Origin: Haliotis asinina
Taxonomy: Eukaryota; Mollusca; Gastropoda; Lepetellida; Haliotidae
Direction: 5' to 3'
DNA length: 64,000 nt
Assembly (NCBI RefSeq): GCF_037392515.1
Contig: NC_090281.1
Coordinates: 49,948,645 to 50,012,644, forward strand
The position numbers and the translations under genes are program-made. This document shows, piece by piece, positions 36,972 to 48,471 of the stretch. The stretch's first letter is position 1. Every line of letters starts with the position of its first letter. Under the pieces are notes generated by a model. The model had not been told where the DNA came from. It did no database searches and saw nothing but the letters and a program-made list of their open reading frames with translations.

Positions 36972-39900
36972 TCAGAAGTTCATAAAGTCATACTCTCTAA
37001 TCATGTGTAATGTGACGACTAGTGTCTGTGACGAACTCTCCCACTGTGCCTTGCCGTTCTTGTGATCTACAGGGTGTGGTAGATGCAGCCCCAGCTTGCT
37101 GCAAGCAACAATCATCACATCGTGTAAAACAAATTGAGATGAATTAAATTAACTCAAATTAAACTGATATTAAACAAAAACTGATATTATATAAGTATTA
37201 ACTTAACAGTTTTCCAGAGAGCATATGCTTGCTCCATCTATAGGATGTTTAAAGTTTGTCAAAGTTTGAAATCCTCTCATTTAATACATCATGAATCCCA
37301 GCACTATTAATCATTCCACCAAATATTATTACATTCTGAATAAAACTGTCTCAATAACAACTAGGTCTGCCATGAATACAATCTGTGGCAAATATGATAT
37401 GTAACACAAATACTGGGTAACAAATATGAATAATTATTTATGAATACAATATTTATTTAAGAGATTGATGCACAATATGGAACACCCATGCTGACTGTTA
37501 TGTTGTCATGATAATAACCAGTGATCTGACATGACACTCAAATTGGGTGTGTAACTGACTAACAGTTACAGCCCACTGTACCATGTTCAGTCATTGCAAA
37601 CTAACATGATTTGCACTAGTGCAAAGCTAGTACATATTCCATTCTTGCATACCTCACTTTGAAAAGGGACATAAGGGCACAAGTAAAACATGCTCCATTA
37701 GACAAATGTCAATATTCAATCATATCTGGTTCTGGTAACCATGCCAGTGTTCCCAGAAGCATTCTAATTTATCGGTCCCCGGGACTGGAAGCAATGAAAT
37801 ATACCAGTCCCTCCTGAAGTTTTGCCGGTCCTATAACTATCACAAAGAATAAAAACGTATTCATTTGTATCTACCTTTTTTATTCTTCTGTCATCGTTAG
37901 AATACACTGGCTACTATGATCTAAAAATAGTATAGCGGGAAACCCAGTTTTGTTTTTACAACAAACAGCGTCAATTGAGTAATACTTTATTTTAAAACTC
38001 TGATGCATTTTATTCAAAGAAGATTTGGGATGGATTTTTTAATGTAAGCTCTCAAATTGAAACTGCCGGTCCTTGGGACTGGCGGACATTATGTTTACCA
38101 GTCCTTATCCAATATTTCTGGTCATATACCAGAATTTACCGGTTAACCGGAACACTGCATGCATAATGAACTGAATTCATGAGGGCCACAGTTTGATTCA
38201 CCGAATATGCGAGTGCACTGGAACAGCCTTTGTAATAACCATATGAAGTTTCAGATTCAAGCAAGGTCAAGTACAAACCTCAAATCAAAGTCAAACTTCA
38301 AATACTGTAAAAAACAGAACATACACATTCAACCAAATACTGGTGCACTTAACACAAAATTCATTGCATCTTGAAAACACAAACCTTCAAAATAAATAAT
38401 TACATTTTCAATATGGTACAAAATCATGACAATGTTTTTCAAACATCTTAAACAAACTCTGGTGTCATTAAGGGAACAAGTGTGGAAACTTCAGCTAAAC
38501 ATGTCTTTAGTTCCTCTTTGGGAATTTTATGACAATGGTCAACAGACAAACAGAACTATATATATAAGTTTGTTTGACTTTCAGCTGACATGAGTCAGAA
38601 GTCAAAGCAAATTTGTAAAACAAGTAATAAACATGACCTGGCGTTATCCTTAATTCATATCTTTCTGAGTGTGGATGTTGTTCATGTTCCCACAAAACCT
38701 GTATTTCAACTTCACAGATTTGTGCTTGTTGATTTACCTGTACAACAGGAAACATGTACTTACTATTTAGGTGTACGGCAGTCTAGAAACTTGGCCTTCA
38801 CGTCTAGTTGGACATCAGCAATTTTAGTGTCCGGAAGCTTTATCTTGACCTGAAGAAAGAGTAATGAAGAGTTGAGTCAGGGTTTCTCACGCAGTGGCAG
38901 TCTGCTCTCCAGCTGGTCCTAGAGATTCAGAACACAATACAATTGTTGATAGTTGTTTCATGTTGAACTCAACAATACTTTAACTACACTACTTGACCAG
39001 AAGTGAGTCATCATTAGTGAAATTTCCATGGACTTACATTGTAATTAACTATTGTAAGAATAATTTACATAAACTGAGAAGTCATTCTATTTTGATATTT
39101 TGCAAACATCTTGGAAATTATCCTCAGCTATGTGTACCTGATTTTCTTTCATCTCTTGGTTCATTAGTTATCAAATGACACCTGATTAAGCACCATATAT
39201 AAGTACAACTTTTGATCTACCCCACAGACAGCTGTGTTAATCCTGAATGGTATGTCTTATATATGTTGTTTAAAAAATTGCAGTTTTTGTAAAAATCATT
39301 GGAAAACAGACTGGAAATTATGTGTATGTAGCTGAGGTGATTTCCCAGATGGTAAGTAAATATTGAAAGCAATTCGACATTAACTAAACTTATGAGAATT
39401 ATTCTTGCAATAGTTAATGAAAGTCTGTGGGAATTTCACTAACAATGACTCACTTATGGCTAGCTACTGTATCTGAACAGACAATCAAGTGCTTGACATC
39501 ATGAGCATCAATCTAAGGAATTGGGAAAGATGACATAATAAAAGTGCAGGGCCAGACGTTTTTGCTGGATTTCAGATTTTGACAGTCAAATATTTAGTCT
39601 GTAGAATGAATGAATGAATGAATAAATGAATGAATGAATGAATGAATGCACACATGCATGAACGAACGAACAAAGAAACAAATGAATGAATGAATGAATT
39701 GTTTTGATCATTTGTTTCTGACAAGTAAAATATTCTTAGCCTGGTTTGACATCATCCTCAGGTATTCATTGTTATGGACTGGCTTGTCTGACAGTTGATT
39801 GGGGTTTAACAAGACAACCATATAGTTGTCACTGATGAAGAAAGGCTGGTAATTAATCTGTTTTAATCCTATCAAACAGTTCTTAGACTATCTTTATTGT

Positions 39901-42320
39901 CGTAGCAATCTTTACCAATGACACTTTACAAAAACTTTGACCATTTTTATCTTTATTATTTCAAGGTTGACAAATGTTGTTTAGTCCAGACCAATTTTAT
40001 TTCTTGTTTGATGGATCTGCCTGCCATATTTTTTCATGAATAAGAAAAAAAATAAAAAAAATAAATAAAAATCCATAAAACAAGAAATGAAATTAGTCTG
40101 GCATTAACAAAAAAAATGAAGGGAAATAATGATGCCCAGTCGAGATAAATCTGACATCATCTACTAATAATGTGTCTAAGTCTGTGGCTGGGTCTGATGT
40201 ATCTACACTGACATTGCTGCTGTCAGAGAATGTTAGTAAAATGAAACTCTTCAGACTGAAATACTCACACTGATAAACATTGACTTACCACCATGTCCTC
40301 ACAACTAGCAGAGGATGGCGTCTTGTTTCCCATCCCCAAAAACATGTCTTCAGATGTGACTGCTTGTTTGTAAATGATATCATAACTGAAAAATAATAAA
40401 CTGACCATCACCAGATGTGAGCATGGAGAAATAAAGGGAATCTCTAATTAAGTAACATAATTGATGTTACGGACAATGTTGAGACAAGTAAAAAGTTTTG
40501 TTTCTAAATATTTTGCTGATAAATTATCATTAGGTTAAACATTGAGGAAGAATAGCTTTTTTCACTGAAACTGATAACATGTATCAACATTTCAAAGATG
40601 GTAGACTATTTTTCAAATTCTAACAACTTCAAATAATCCAAGCTTTCAAACAATTGCAAGGTTTTTATAAGCTTTCATGACAAAATAACTTCATATGAAT
40701 CAGTAGTACAGGATTTGTACACATTTTAAACTTATCACAGGTTTTCCAACCCAAAAGTTGTTTGAGTGGACATCAGGGATGTCATTGTGGATCCAATCTC
40801 AGTGTATCAATACATTTGTAATCCTGTATCAACACAAACTTACAGATATTGGTATTGAATGTGTTTGAGTGTACACAAAAAGAAAACACATGATTATTTT
40901 TCCTCAATTCTGTTTTAGCTATCTGATAGGTACATGCAGCATGTTTTGGTGAAATACAAACACATCTATTTCAAAGTAGCATATTGCTTGTCAGGTGATA
41001 AACAATATTCTGGTAAATGTTAGTGATTCATAACATAATATCATCTTACTCAGGCTGAGGCCGAGGGTCATACACAGATTCAAACTCAGACCCCTCTGGC
41101 ACCTCCTCTTCATCCCATATGTCTTTAACTGATTTCTTAGGTCCTGCTGAAGTAAAAAGTAGTTTTGAATGTAAAGGGTGCAAGTTAGTGAGTCCAAGAT
41201 TAGAATTGAAATGAATCTACTATGAGCCAGATATATACCATACATATCACAAATAATGGGTAACATATACAGCACTGGGAAACATGTAAAATAACAACTA
41301 AGTAGTTGATATATTATTCATTATATTCAGTGAAAATGAAAAAAACAAAACGTTTTCAACAAATACTCAGGAATATTCTTTCCTTGAGATCCCAAATATC
41401 AAACTGGATTCATGAAAGTTTAATGCTTGATTTTCTGAATGCAGGAGTGAATTGGCTTCTGGACATATCAAGATAAATCCCTCAAAATACTTTAGACAAT
41501 GTTTACAAACTGAATATTGAATCTTGCTCATTCAATGTATCATCAGAAAATTTGGGGAAAATACCACCATCAATGATAAAAAAAATATATTTATAAGTTT
41601 GCCAGGCTCTAAGATGGTGGTTCCATAGTATTGTTTTGTTTGTAATACAAATCAGTTGTACACGCTTCCCACATCACAAAAACACACATCACATAAATCA
41701 TTTGTAAATATGTTGGTGTGTGCATTTGTCAATGATCAGGCCATCATGTTACTAGATCATGTTCAACGTGTCAATGAGGAACATCTTTGTGAATGCACTC
41801 ATCAACTTACCAGGTTTCTTTTCCTCTGTTTCTGACTTTTCAGGGACGATGTCAGCTGGTGTCATCTTTGCCATAGTATTTGAGGGCTGAAATGTACACA
41901 CAATGGTACATTTTCAGTCTGAATCTCGTCAGTTGATAAACCTGCAATCTTCACATGCCATGGGGCAAATGTATTCTTTTGGATGTCCAGCTCATAAGAG
42001 TTCCCAAAATGATTTTTTGATGTTTTTTCAAATGTTGTATGTTGTACTGATACGAGTTTCGGGAACTACGCTTTTAAAAAGCGGTTCTGGATTGCAAGTT
42101 GTATCTGCAGTTATCGAAAAAAATTCGCTTTTCTGATTTGCAGAAAATATTATAACACACTCTTCATGATTATCAGGAATGAGAATAAGATGACATTATG
42201 ACTTCAAGGATGAAAAGATCAGTTCTATAAATATGATCCTACCATGTCATCTTCACTGTCAGAATCATGTTTCTCTGGATGAAGTAGATCAACGAGGGCT
42301 GCAACATTTATTGGATCCAT
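36972..42320 (-). CDS. DNAAF6: Dynein axonemal assembly factor 6 (PIH1 domain-containing protein 3)
   Basis: Six coding exons: 42243-42320, 41811-41886, 41050-41146, 40289-40385, 38764-38849, 36972-37098. GT-AG junctions throughout and a closed frame of 561 nt (186 aa). Known role: cytoplasmic co-chaperone adaptor working with HSP70/HSP90 to preassemble outer and inner dynein arms for motile cilia and sperm. Visible: short acidic N-terminus (HDSDSEDDM, residues 18-26), then the family signature DIWDEEEVPEGSEF (about 60-73), YDIIYKQAVTSEDMFLGM (85-102), and a CS-like beta-sandwich (VKIKLPDTKI at 117, LDCRTP near 138-143, LGLHLPHPVD at 147, LVVTLHMIREYDFMNF at the end). The match to human DNAAF6 is clear in the central and C-terminal parts; the N-terminus is shorter. 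The start ATG directly abuts a splice acceptor (TTTCAG), so a 5' non-coding exon is required, probably ending at 43943. Exon 3 has a tandem CAGCAG acceptor (41143 or 41146), adding or removing one residue. Confidence 0.94.
37745..38157. mobile_element. Non-autonomous TIR element in DNAAF6 intron 5
   Basis: The ends are CAGTGTTCC... at 37745 and, inverted, the same CAGTGTTCC at 38157. They are flanked on both sides by CATGC (37740-37744 and 38158-38162), a possible 5-bp target duplication. Length is 413 bp. The interior has no reading frame but contains inverted CCAGTCC / GGACTGG motifs. The first 14 bases (CAGTGTTCCCAGAA) equal the end of the Tc1 element at 53443, yet the flanks are not TA, so class assignment is open (hAT-like termini are an alternative). 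Confidence 0.65.
39001..39455. mobile_element. Fold-back element in DNAAF6 intron 4
   Basis: The outer 80 bp (AAGTGAGTCATCATTAGTGA ... ATTAACTATTGTAAGAATAA) recur inverted at 39380-39455. The inner part (GGAAATTATCCTCAGCTATG) recurs inverted near 39315-39350. This gives a long, nearly complete inverted repeat of about 455 bp with a central AT-rich spacer. No coding potential. Confidence 0.7.
39458..39538 (-). mobile_element. SINE family 2 scrap in DNAAF6 intron 4
   Basis: GCTTGACATCATGAGCATCA and AGGAATTGGGAAAGATGACA remain. Confidence 0.5.
39605..39698. repeat. Microsatellite (GAAT)n, interrupted
   Basis: GAAT repeats on both sides of a diverged centre (CACACATGCATGAACGAACG). Confidence 0.95.
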
Positions 42321-42989
42321 CTGAAAGTAATCACTGATTTAGCTATAACATTCCTTATTGATAATATGGACATCAATCAGTTCTACTCAGGGTTTAGTCA
42401 TGGCAGAAGTAACTAACTAGTAATCCCCATGAATGGAAATATTTCTGTGGTAAAATTGGTTTTTGGTCATATGTCACTAAAACTAGCAAACCAGATTTTG
42501 TGAGAATCCACGGAACTCAACACCAGATCTTTGGAGGGATAGAATTACAATGTACCCTCATATCTACCCTGTCATGTCTACTGACAATTTACCAAGTAAC
42601 TGGCATAAAATGTCACAAGTTACATCATGATGTATTGTGACATGTTTGTAAACTTTGCACAGTTGAATTCTTCTGGTAAACTGTTTGAGCTGTTTAAATA
42701 CAGCGGAAGTTGTCAAAACTGGCATCTGTCCAGTCCCGCAAGTTGTCAGCACCAACATAAAATATGAATGAAATATGTGGCTTGTACATTTAGCATCAGC
42801 TCAACAATCCTGCACACTGTCTAATGCAAATTATTTCTTCAGTCCCAATGGGTGCCAGTTTAGACAGCTTCCACTGTATAGTGTCATGGTTCACGCACAC
42901 GTGAATGTCATATAAACACCAACATTAAAACTGCATGCATTATTGGGATTCATATTAACAATAACACATAACAACACAATGAGTGAATT

Positions 42990-43135
42990 AGTGGGTGAGA
43001 ACTTTTTGCTTAATGCGGCATTAGCAATGTTGCAGCTATTTCCGGTGACAACGCAATGACCAGTGACCAGTATCTAAGTAATCTCTGAATGTAAGCTACA
43101 ACAGCAGCCCACAGGTAATTAGCCTGACCTCTCAA
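42990..43135 (-). mobile_element. SINE family 2, very decayed
   Basis: GTGGGTGAGAACTTTTTGCT, CGGCATTAGCAATGTTGCAG and CAATGACCAGTGACCAG retain the order of the family. Confidence 0.4.
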
Positions 43136-43942
43136 AGTTACATTTACTGTATCTTCTCATTCATTAATATGTTAAGTTTTAGAATGACTTACATAGAACT
43201 GATATTTAATGATGAATAGATGAGAAGAGAGGGTACCCACAGTTATTCATCATATGTACTAGTGACTGTCTGTATCTGCGGTAAATTATGTTTGAGTATT
43301 TCATCAAACAGATGAGTCATGCAATGACAAAGACATGACCGGATATTAAAGGACCGTTCATATTTCATGGTTAGTGGAGGTGATGATTTGAAAGGGTGTG
43401 TGGGGTGTCACCCATTTTCTTCTTGGGAGGTATGGGGTAGGGGTGGGTGGGACAATAACATTCAAATGGCATGGAAAAGAGGGGTGAATCACACTGTACA
43501 CAATACTCCATCTCTGTCAGTCATGAATACCCAAACACCACTAGCCACAAATGGTGATCGGTCACTAGCACTACAGTAACACTGTCTTACTAAAGCTACA
43601 AACTCTTTTCTGAAATAATTAGGTTCCGGTGATTAGATGGAAAGATTTCTGCCCGTAGCCCCCGTTGTTTTAAATCATTCTACGTCTAGGAATAGACGGT
43701 TTTAAAGAAAGCCTACCCTAAACCTAATTGTAAGCATAATGTTAAATCTAAACCCTAAACCAAAATCCTAATCCTAGAAAAATCATAATTAATAGAATAC
43801 ATTTCAAGCGGGGGTTACGGGTGGAAAGTTCTGTTACGCAAGAATGTTTACTTTTTATGAGAACTTTATCCAAGGTTCTCAAAACGCCAAGGCTTAGACT
43901 AGCAGACGAACTTTCTAGTACGTTCGTTTATATTGTACTTAC

Positions 43943-44125
43943 ATCTGTGCTTGCACCCACGTAACGTCAATCAACAAGCGATAGAGCTTCGTTTGGCAAT
44001 TTCTCAAATGATTGTCTGCTTAGTAATTTCGCATTCCATCGAAAGACACAAGACCTTGCAGCGTAGGTAAACAAATTTGGCAAGTTGCCGCAGGTTTTAT
44101 CGCAGCAGATGTTCTATTTGTTTAC
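43943..44125 (-). promoter_or_regulatory. Probable DNAAF6 5' exon and promoter with forkhead motifs
   Basis: On the minus strand a donor CAGAT/GTAAGTAC lies at 43943, suitable for the non-coding exon that the coding part demands. Just upstream are two forkhead-type motifs GTAAACA in opposite orientation (44067-44073 plus; 44119-44125 minus) flanking GTTGCC (44084-44089), half of an RFX X-box. FOXJ1 and RFX factors are known to drive ciliary genes, so the arrangement fits. Assigning function is inference. Confidence 0.4.
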
Positions 44126-44710
44126 TTCCGTCATGCGCACACGAAAAGTAGCAACAGGGACCTTTCATTTTACGCTATTATCATATTTCACAGTTTTCTG
44201 TTCTTGAGTTCCTTACATTATTATAAATAATATATCACTTATTGAAACTTTTTGTTAGGTTAGTAACTTGATATATAAGTCATTACAAACCAATCGCAAA
44301 CATACAAATCATGATCAAACTACTTCAAAAAGTGACACCTCCCCTGGAGTCAGTCCTCATTAGCGAGTATGCTGAGATTTATATCACTTGTGAGATATGT
44401 ACAATTAATATCTGTGAAAAAGGCCGCTCAACTAATGAAATTATATCTTACGTGCAGTTATCAGTTTTGTAACATTCATGTGGCTTTTCCGTGTGTGCAC
44501 ACGCCTTTGAAAGTATTCTAAATGACATTTTTTTTGTAAGGCATACCAGAAATATTCTGGAACATTCTCGAAATTTCAACTCGGACGAGGTTACATCACG
44601 AATCTTGAACACACACAGTATATATTTACTGGGAAAGTATACAAACCATAAGAACAAACGTTACAATTATATGTTGATGTTATGCGCAGTGTGCTTTGTG
44701 TTTGTGCTTG

Positions 44711-44815
44711 TGTGAGTGAGTGAGTGGGTTTAGTGTTACGCCGCTTTTAACACTATTCCAGCATTATGAGGGCAGCTGAGACCAGAATTGGCTTCACACG
44801 TTGTACACAATCAGG
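44711..44815 (-). mobile_element. SINE family 1, tail half
   Basis: GTGAGTGAGTGAGTGGGTTT, TACGCCGCTTTTAACACTAT and GGCTTCACACGTTGTACAC. Confidence 0.8.
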
Positions 44816-45249
44816 TGTTTATATGGTTTAGTCTCCGTTACTGACATGTCGTTGTGGGTCACACTGGAAGAATATATGTGACATAGATTATTGCACATAA
44901 AAATATTAAAACTTGTTTTAAAATTAGGGGAGAGGAGGAGGATCAGTGACTTTGTACTGGACGGGGACAACTTACTTTGTACACACATAATGGGATAGGG
45001 GTAGGGGTCATTCACACTGTACATGCTGCTTAAAAATCATCAATGACGCAATGTATGTTTATTTACCAGCATCTGCCTATGTATCCAAGCATGTATAAAT
45101 ATCACATACCGGGCTATAAATGTCATTATCCTGTTATGATCCCTGTCACATATGTTCGACACGATGTGAATGTCATTTATCGCTACACTCAGCAAATCCT
45201 TATATCACAGATGTCCCTAAAGAATCACGACCAGGAAATCCGTTTTGAA

Positions 45250-45392
45250 TATCCGTTATCAATATACCAGTAATATCAAGGCAGGGGATACCAGAAAAGT
45301 AGCTTCACAATGTACACTGTGGGGATTCGACTTCTCTCGTGTCTTCTCCGTGACGAGCGAACACTTTAACCTCTATGCTACACCTACTTATT
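45250..45392 (-). mobile_element. SINE family 1, tail-less copy
   Basis: ATACCAGTAATATCAAGGC, GCTTCACAATGTACACTGTG, GGGGATTCGAC (B-box side) and GTGACGAGCGAACACTTTAA, then the A-box side CTCTATGCTACACC. Confidence 0.7.
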
Positions 45393-45417
45393 AACGCCAT
45401 AATTAATGTCATCTGTG

Positions 45418-45644
45418 TGTGAGTGAGTTTAGTTTCACGCCGCACTCAACAATATTACAGCTATATGGCGGCTGTCTGTAAATAATCGAGTCTGGACCAG
45501 ACGATCCAGTGGTCAACAACATGAGTATCGATCTGCGCAATTGGGAACCGATGACATGTGTCAACAAAGTCAGCAAGCCTGACCACCCGATCCCGTTAGT
45601 CGCCTCTTACGACATGGGTTACTGAAGGCCTATTCTACTCCGAA
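45418..45644 (-). mobile_element. SINE family 2
   Basis: It runs from GTGAGTGAGTTTAGTTTCAC through TATGGCGGCTGTCTGTAAAT, CCAGACGATCCAGTGG and GACCACCCGATCCCGTTAG to AAGGCCTATTCTACTCCG. The head end is clipped. Confidence 0.9.
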
Positions 45645-45819
45645 TGCCATCTGTGCCATAGAGCACATCTTGACCGTAACTTACTGCGCTCTATAAATGC
45701 ATGTATTACTGTAAATAGAATATGATGGTAGGCATCAGTCACTAGCACTGACGAACGGGTTTAGCCCAATCAGGAAAAAAAATACAAACATGCAAAAGGT
45801 ATCCCAGACCAGGCTAAAA

Positions 45820-45902
45820 ACGACCCATCCCCACCCCATCCCAAAATACCCACGTCTCACCCACACCCACATCCTAATCCACACCCACACCCACACCCCA
45901 GC
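45820..45902. repeat. CCCACA-rich simple repeat
   Basis: Alternating CCCACACC, CCACACCC and CATCCC tracts; the frame through it is Val/Gly-rich on the minus strand only because of the repeat. Confidence 0.8.
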
Positions 45903-46355
45903 AACCTGTGCTTGTCATACGTGAGACGCGATGATATATATATATAAGGAAGTCAGGCTCAGTGATATGGTTGACTGCATGCATTTGCCACAGTACCACA
46001 GTGACGACAGCAGCAACAACAGCTGCAACAACAATAGCAACAAAAGTTAACGACTGACCATATATAACAACTATACCAGCAGCTTGTCTATACTTAATTT
46101 CAGTGATCAGTGACACGATACATAACAACAGAACTCTACTAACACAAGAAAATAACCACTGCAAGTAAAAGGGTACAAAATTACCGAGCCGGCAAATTCT
46201 TTCTATCTGACGCCACACTGCGTCTTCTTATTCACAATATGTGTGTACACACACCTCTCTTAACGCCTTGAATACAGTGTAGCACGATGTTGCATCACAA
46301 TTTGTTTACCTGCGGGGTTGGCGGGAGCGCGTTTCCATAGGACGACGCTGGGCGG

Positions 46356-46366
46356 TTCGAGAACTT
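46356..46366 (+). promoter_or_regulatory. Weak heat-shock element of HSP70
   Basis: TTCGAGAACTT: TTC and GAA modules at correct 2-nt spacing (46356-46358 and 46361-46363) and a partial third module (TTG). About 110 bp upstream of the likely transcription start. Confidence 0.55.
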
Positions 46367-46401
46367 GGCAGTCTGCCAAGAGCGAGAGCGTCGATTGAAG
46401 G

Positions 46402-46416
46402 CGAATGTTCCGGAAC
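46402..46416 (+). promoter_or_regulatory. Perfect heat-shock element of HSP70
   Basis: CGAATGTTCCGGAAC: three alternating modules GAA (46403-46405), TTC (46408-46410), GAA (46413-46415), each two bases apart. This is the nGAAnnTTCnnGAAn consensus for an HSF1 trimer. It lies 14 bp upstream of the TATA box, the usual layout for inducible HSP70 genes. Confidence 0.85.
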
Positions 46417-46430
46417 GCGTTGTGTGCGTG

Positions 46431-46437
46431 TATATAT
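46431..46437 (+). promoter_or_regulatory. TATA box of HSP70
   Basis: TATATAT, about 30 bp before GAGTTCAGACAAC, where the transcription start is expected (about 46460). This would give a 5' UTR of roughly 110 nt without an intron. Confidence 0.7.
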
Positions 46438-46569
46438 GTGTCTGGCTGACCGAGCGAGTTCAGACAACACGCTTTCAAGACCTGAGAGACGTTGGTAGAG
46501 AGATAACGTGAAAGTGCAGTTGCAAACTTCTTTGATTTCATTTTCCGAAGAGTCGAGAGCGCTACAGCC

Positions 46570-48471
46570 ATGCCGAAGACACCAGCTGTTGGTATTGATT
46601 TGGGAACAACGTATTCCTGTGTTGGCGTTTTCCAACATGGTAAAGTTGAAATTATCGCCAACGACCAAGGTAACAGGACCACACCTAGTTATGTTGCGTT
46701 CACCGACACTGAGAGACTGTTAGGTGATGCAGCGAAAAATCAAGTTGCTTTGAATCCAAGCAATACTGTGTTTGATGCAAAACGTCTGATTGGGAGGAAG
46801 TTTAGTGATCGAGCAGTTCAGAGTGACATGAAGCACTGGCCTTTCAAGGTCGTCTCAAAGGGAGATAAGCCGATGTTACAGGTGGAATTTAAAGGGGAAA
46901 ATAAGTTGTTTGCACCCGAGGAAATCAGTTCCATGGTTTTAACAAAGATGAAGGAGACAGCCGAAGCTTACCTGGGCAGTAAGGTTACAGATGCAGTTAT
47001 CACCGTTCCGGCATATTTCAACGATTCCCAGCGGCAGGCGACGAAAGACGCCGGGACAATTACCGGTCTCAACGTCCTGAGAATTATCAACGAGCCGACC
47101 GCAGCTGCACTGGCATATGGCTTGGACAAGAATCTTAAAGGTGAGAAGAATGTATTGGTGTACGATCTGGGTGGCGGTACCTTCGACGTCTCCATCCTCA
47201 CCATCGACGAAGGGTCGATGTTTGAAGTAAGGTCAACAGCTGGGGATACCCATCTTGGTGGAGAGGATTTCGACAACCGACTCGTAAACCACTTCAAGGA
47301 CGAGTTCAAGAGAAAATACAAGAAGGAACTTTCCGGGAACCACAGGGCTATCCGACGCCTGCGCAGTGCTTGTGAACGGGCCAAGAGAACATTGTCAAGC
47401 AGTACAGAGGCTGGAATAGAGATTGACTCTCTTCATGAAGGTATTGACTTTTATTCTAAAATCACAAGAGCTAGATTTGAGGACCTGTGCGCAGACTTGT
47501 TCCGCAGCACCATGGAACCTGTCGAGAAAGCTCTGGTCGATGCCAAAATGGACAAGGGTAAAATTGACGATATCGTAATGGTCGGGGGATCGACCCGTAT
47601 TCCCAAAATTCAGAAACTGCTTCAAGAATTTATGAACGGGAAAGATCTGAACAAGTCTATCAACCCGGATGAAGCAGTTGCTTATGGCGCTGCAGTCCAG
47701 GCCGCCATCTTGTCCGGCGATACCCATGAGACCATCAAGGACGTGTTGCTGGTTGATGTTGCCCCACTGTCTCTTGGTATTGAGACAGCCGGAGGGGTAA
47801 TGACGAAACTGGTGGAGAGAAATGCTCGCATACCTTGCAAAACATCAAAAACATTCACAACGTATTCTGATAACCAGTCGGCAGTGTCGGTGCAAGTCTT
47901 TGAAGGCGAGAGAGCTATGACTAAGGATAATAATCTTCTAGGTCGCTTCGACCTGACGGGAATTCCCCCCGCTCCTCGTGGGGTGCCCCAGATTGACGTC
48001 GTGTTTGACATTGATGCCAATGGCATCATGAACGTATCCGCTCAGGACAAGAGCACCGGGAAGTCCAGCAAGATCACCATTACAAATGACAAAGGCAGAC
48101 TCAGCAAGGAGGAGATTGACAGAATGGTCAACGAGGCCGATAAATATCGAGAAGAGGACGAGAAACAGCGAGAACGCGTAACAGCCAGGAACCAGCTCGA
48201 GGCTTACGTCTTCAGTGCCAGGCAAGCCGTGGGCGACGCTGGTGACAAGCTTCCTCAAGCTGATAGAGACACTGTCAACGCCAAATGTGAGGAGACTCTG
48301 AAATGGTTGGATGCTAATATGCTGGCTGAGAAAGACGAATATGATTATCAGCTTAAGGAAATCCAAAAAACGTGCCAACCTGTCATGATGAAGCTTCACG
48401 GCTCTGGTCAGTCGTCTGGGGGTCAAGGTCAGGCTCAGGGTCAAGGCCCGACTGTGGAAGAAGTGGATTAA
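46570..48471 (+). CDS. HSP70: Heat shock 70 kDa protein, cytosolic, intronless (heat-inducible type)
   Basis: A single open exon of 633 codons. Known role: ATP-driven chaperone that binds exposed hydrophobic segments, with J-proteins and exchange factors, in cytosol and nucleus. All three family signatures are present: IDLGTTYS (residues 9-16), [12 protein letters not shown] (near 197-208) and [15 protein letters not shown] (near 337-351). A bipartite basic stretch KRKYKKEL...[12 protein letters not shown] lies near 246-273. After the ATPase domain come the substrate-binding part ([17 protein letters not shown]...), the helical lid and a Gly/Gln-rich tail ending EEVD, the TPR co-chaperone anchor of cytosolic forms. 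No signal or transit peptide. Length is slightly under the usual 640-650 because the GGMP-type tail is short. The absence of introns and the heat-shock element plus TATA box upstream mark it as an inducible paralogue rather than HSC70. No damage seen. Confidence 0.98.
   Translation: MPKTPAVGIDLGTTYSCVGVFQHGKVEIIANDQGNRTTPSYVAFTDTERLLGDAAKNQVALNPSNTVFDAKRLIGRKFSDRAVQSDMKHWPFKVVSKGDKPMLQVEFKGENKLFAPEEISSMVLTKMKETAEAYLGSKVTDAVITVPAYFNDSQRQATKDAGTITGLNVLRIINEPTAAALAYGLDKNLKGEKNVLVYDLGGGTFDVSILTIDEGSMFEVRSTAGDTHLGGEDFDNRLVNHFKDEFKRKYKKELSGNHRAIRRLRSACERAKRTLSSSTEAGIEIDSLHEGIDFYSKITRARFEDLCADLFRSTMEPVEKALVDAKMDKGKIDDIVMVGGSTRIPKIQKLLQEFMNGKDLNKSINPDEAVAYGAAVQAAILSGDTHETIKDVLLVDVAPLSLGIETAGGVMTKLVERNARIPCKTSKTFTTYSDNQSAVSVQVFEGERAMTKDNNLLGRFDLTGIPPAPRGVPQIDVVFDIDANGIMNVSAQDKSTGKSSKITITNDKGRLSKEEIDRMVNEADKYREEDEKQRERVTARNQLEAYVFSARQAVGDAGDKLPQADRDTVNAKCEETLKWLDANMLAEKDEYDYQLKEIQKTCQPVMMKLHGSGQSSGGQGQAQGQGPTVEEVD

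Noticed and set aside
46260-46682. Antisense frames (120-140 codons) over the HSP70 promoter and start
   Set aside because: They overlap the heat-shock element, TATA box and the sense start codon, with no similarity to any family I know.
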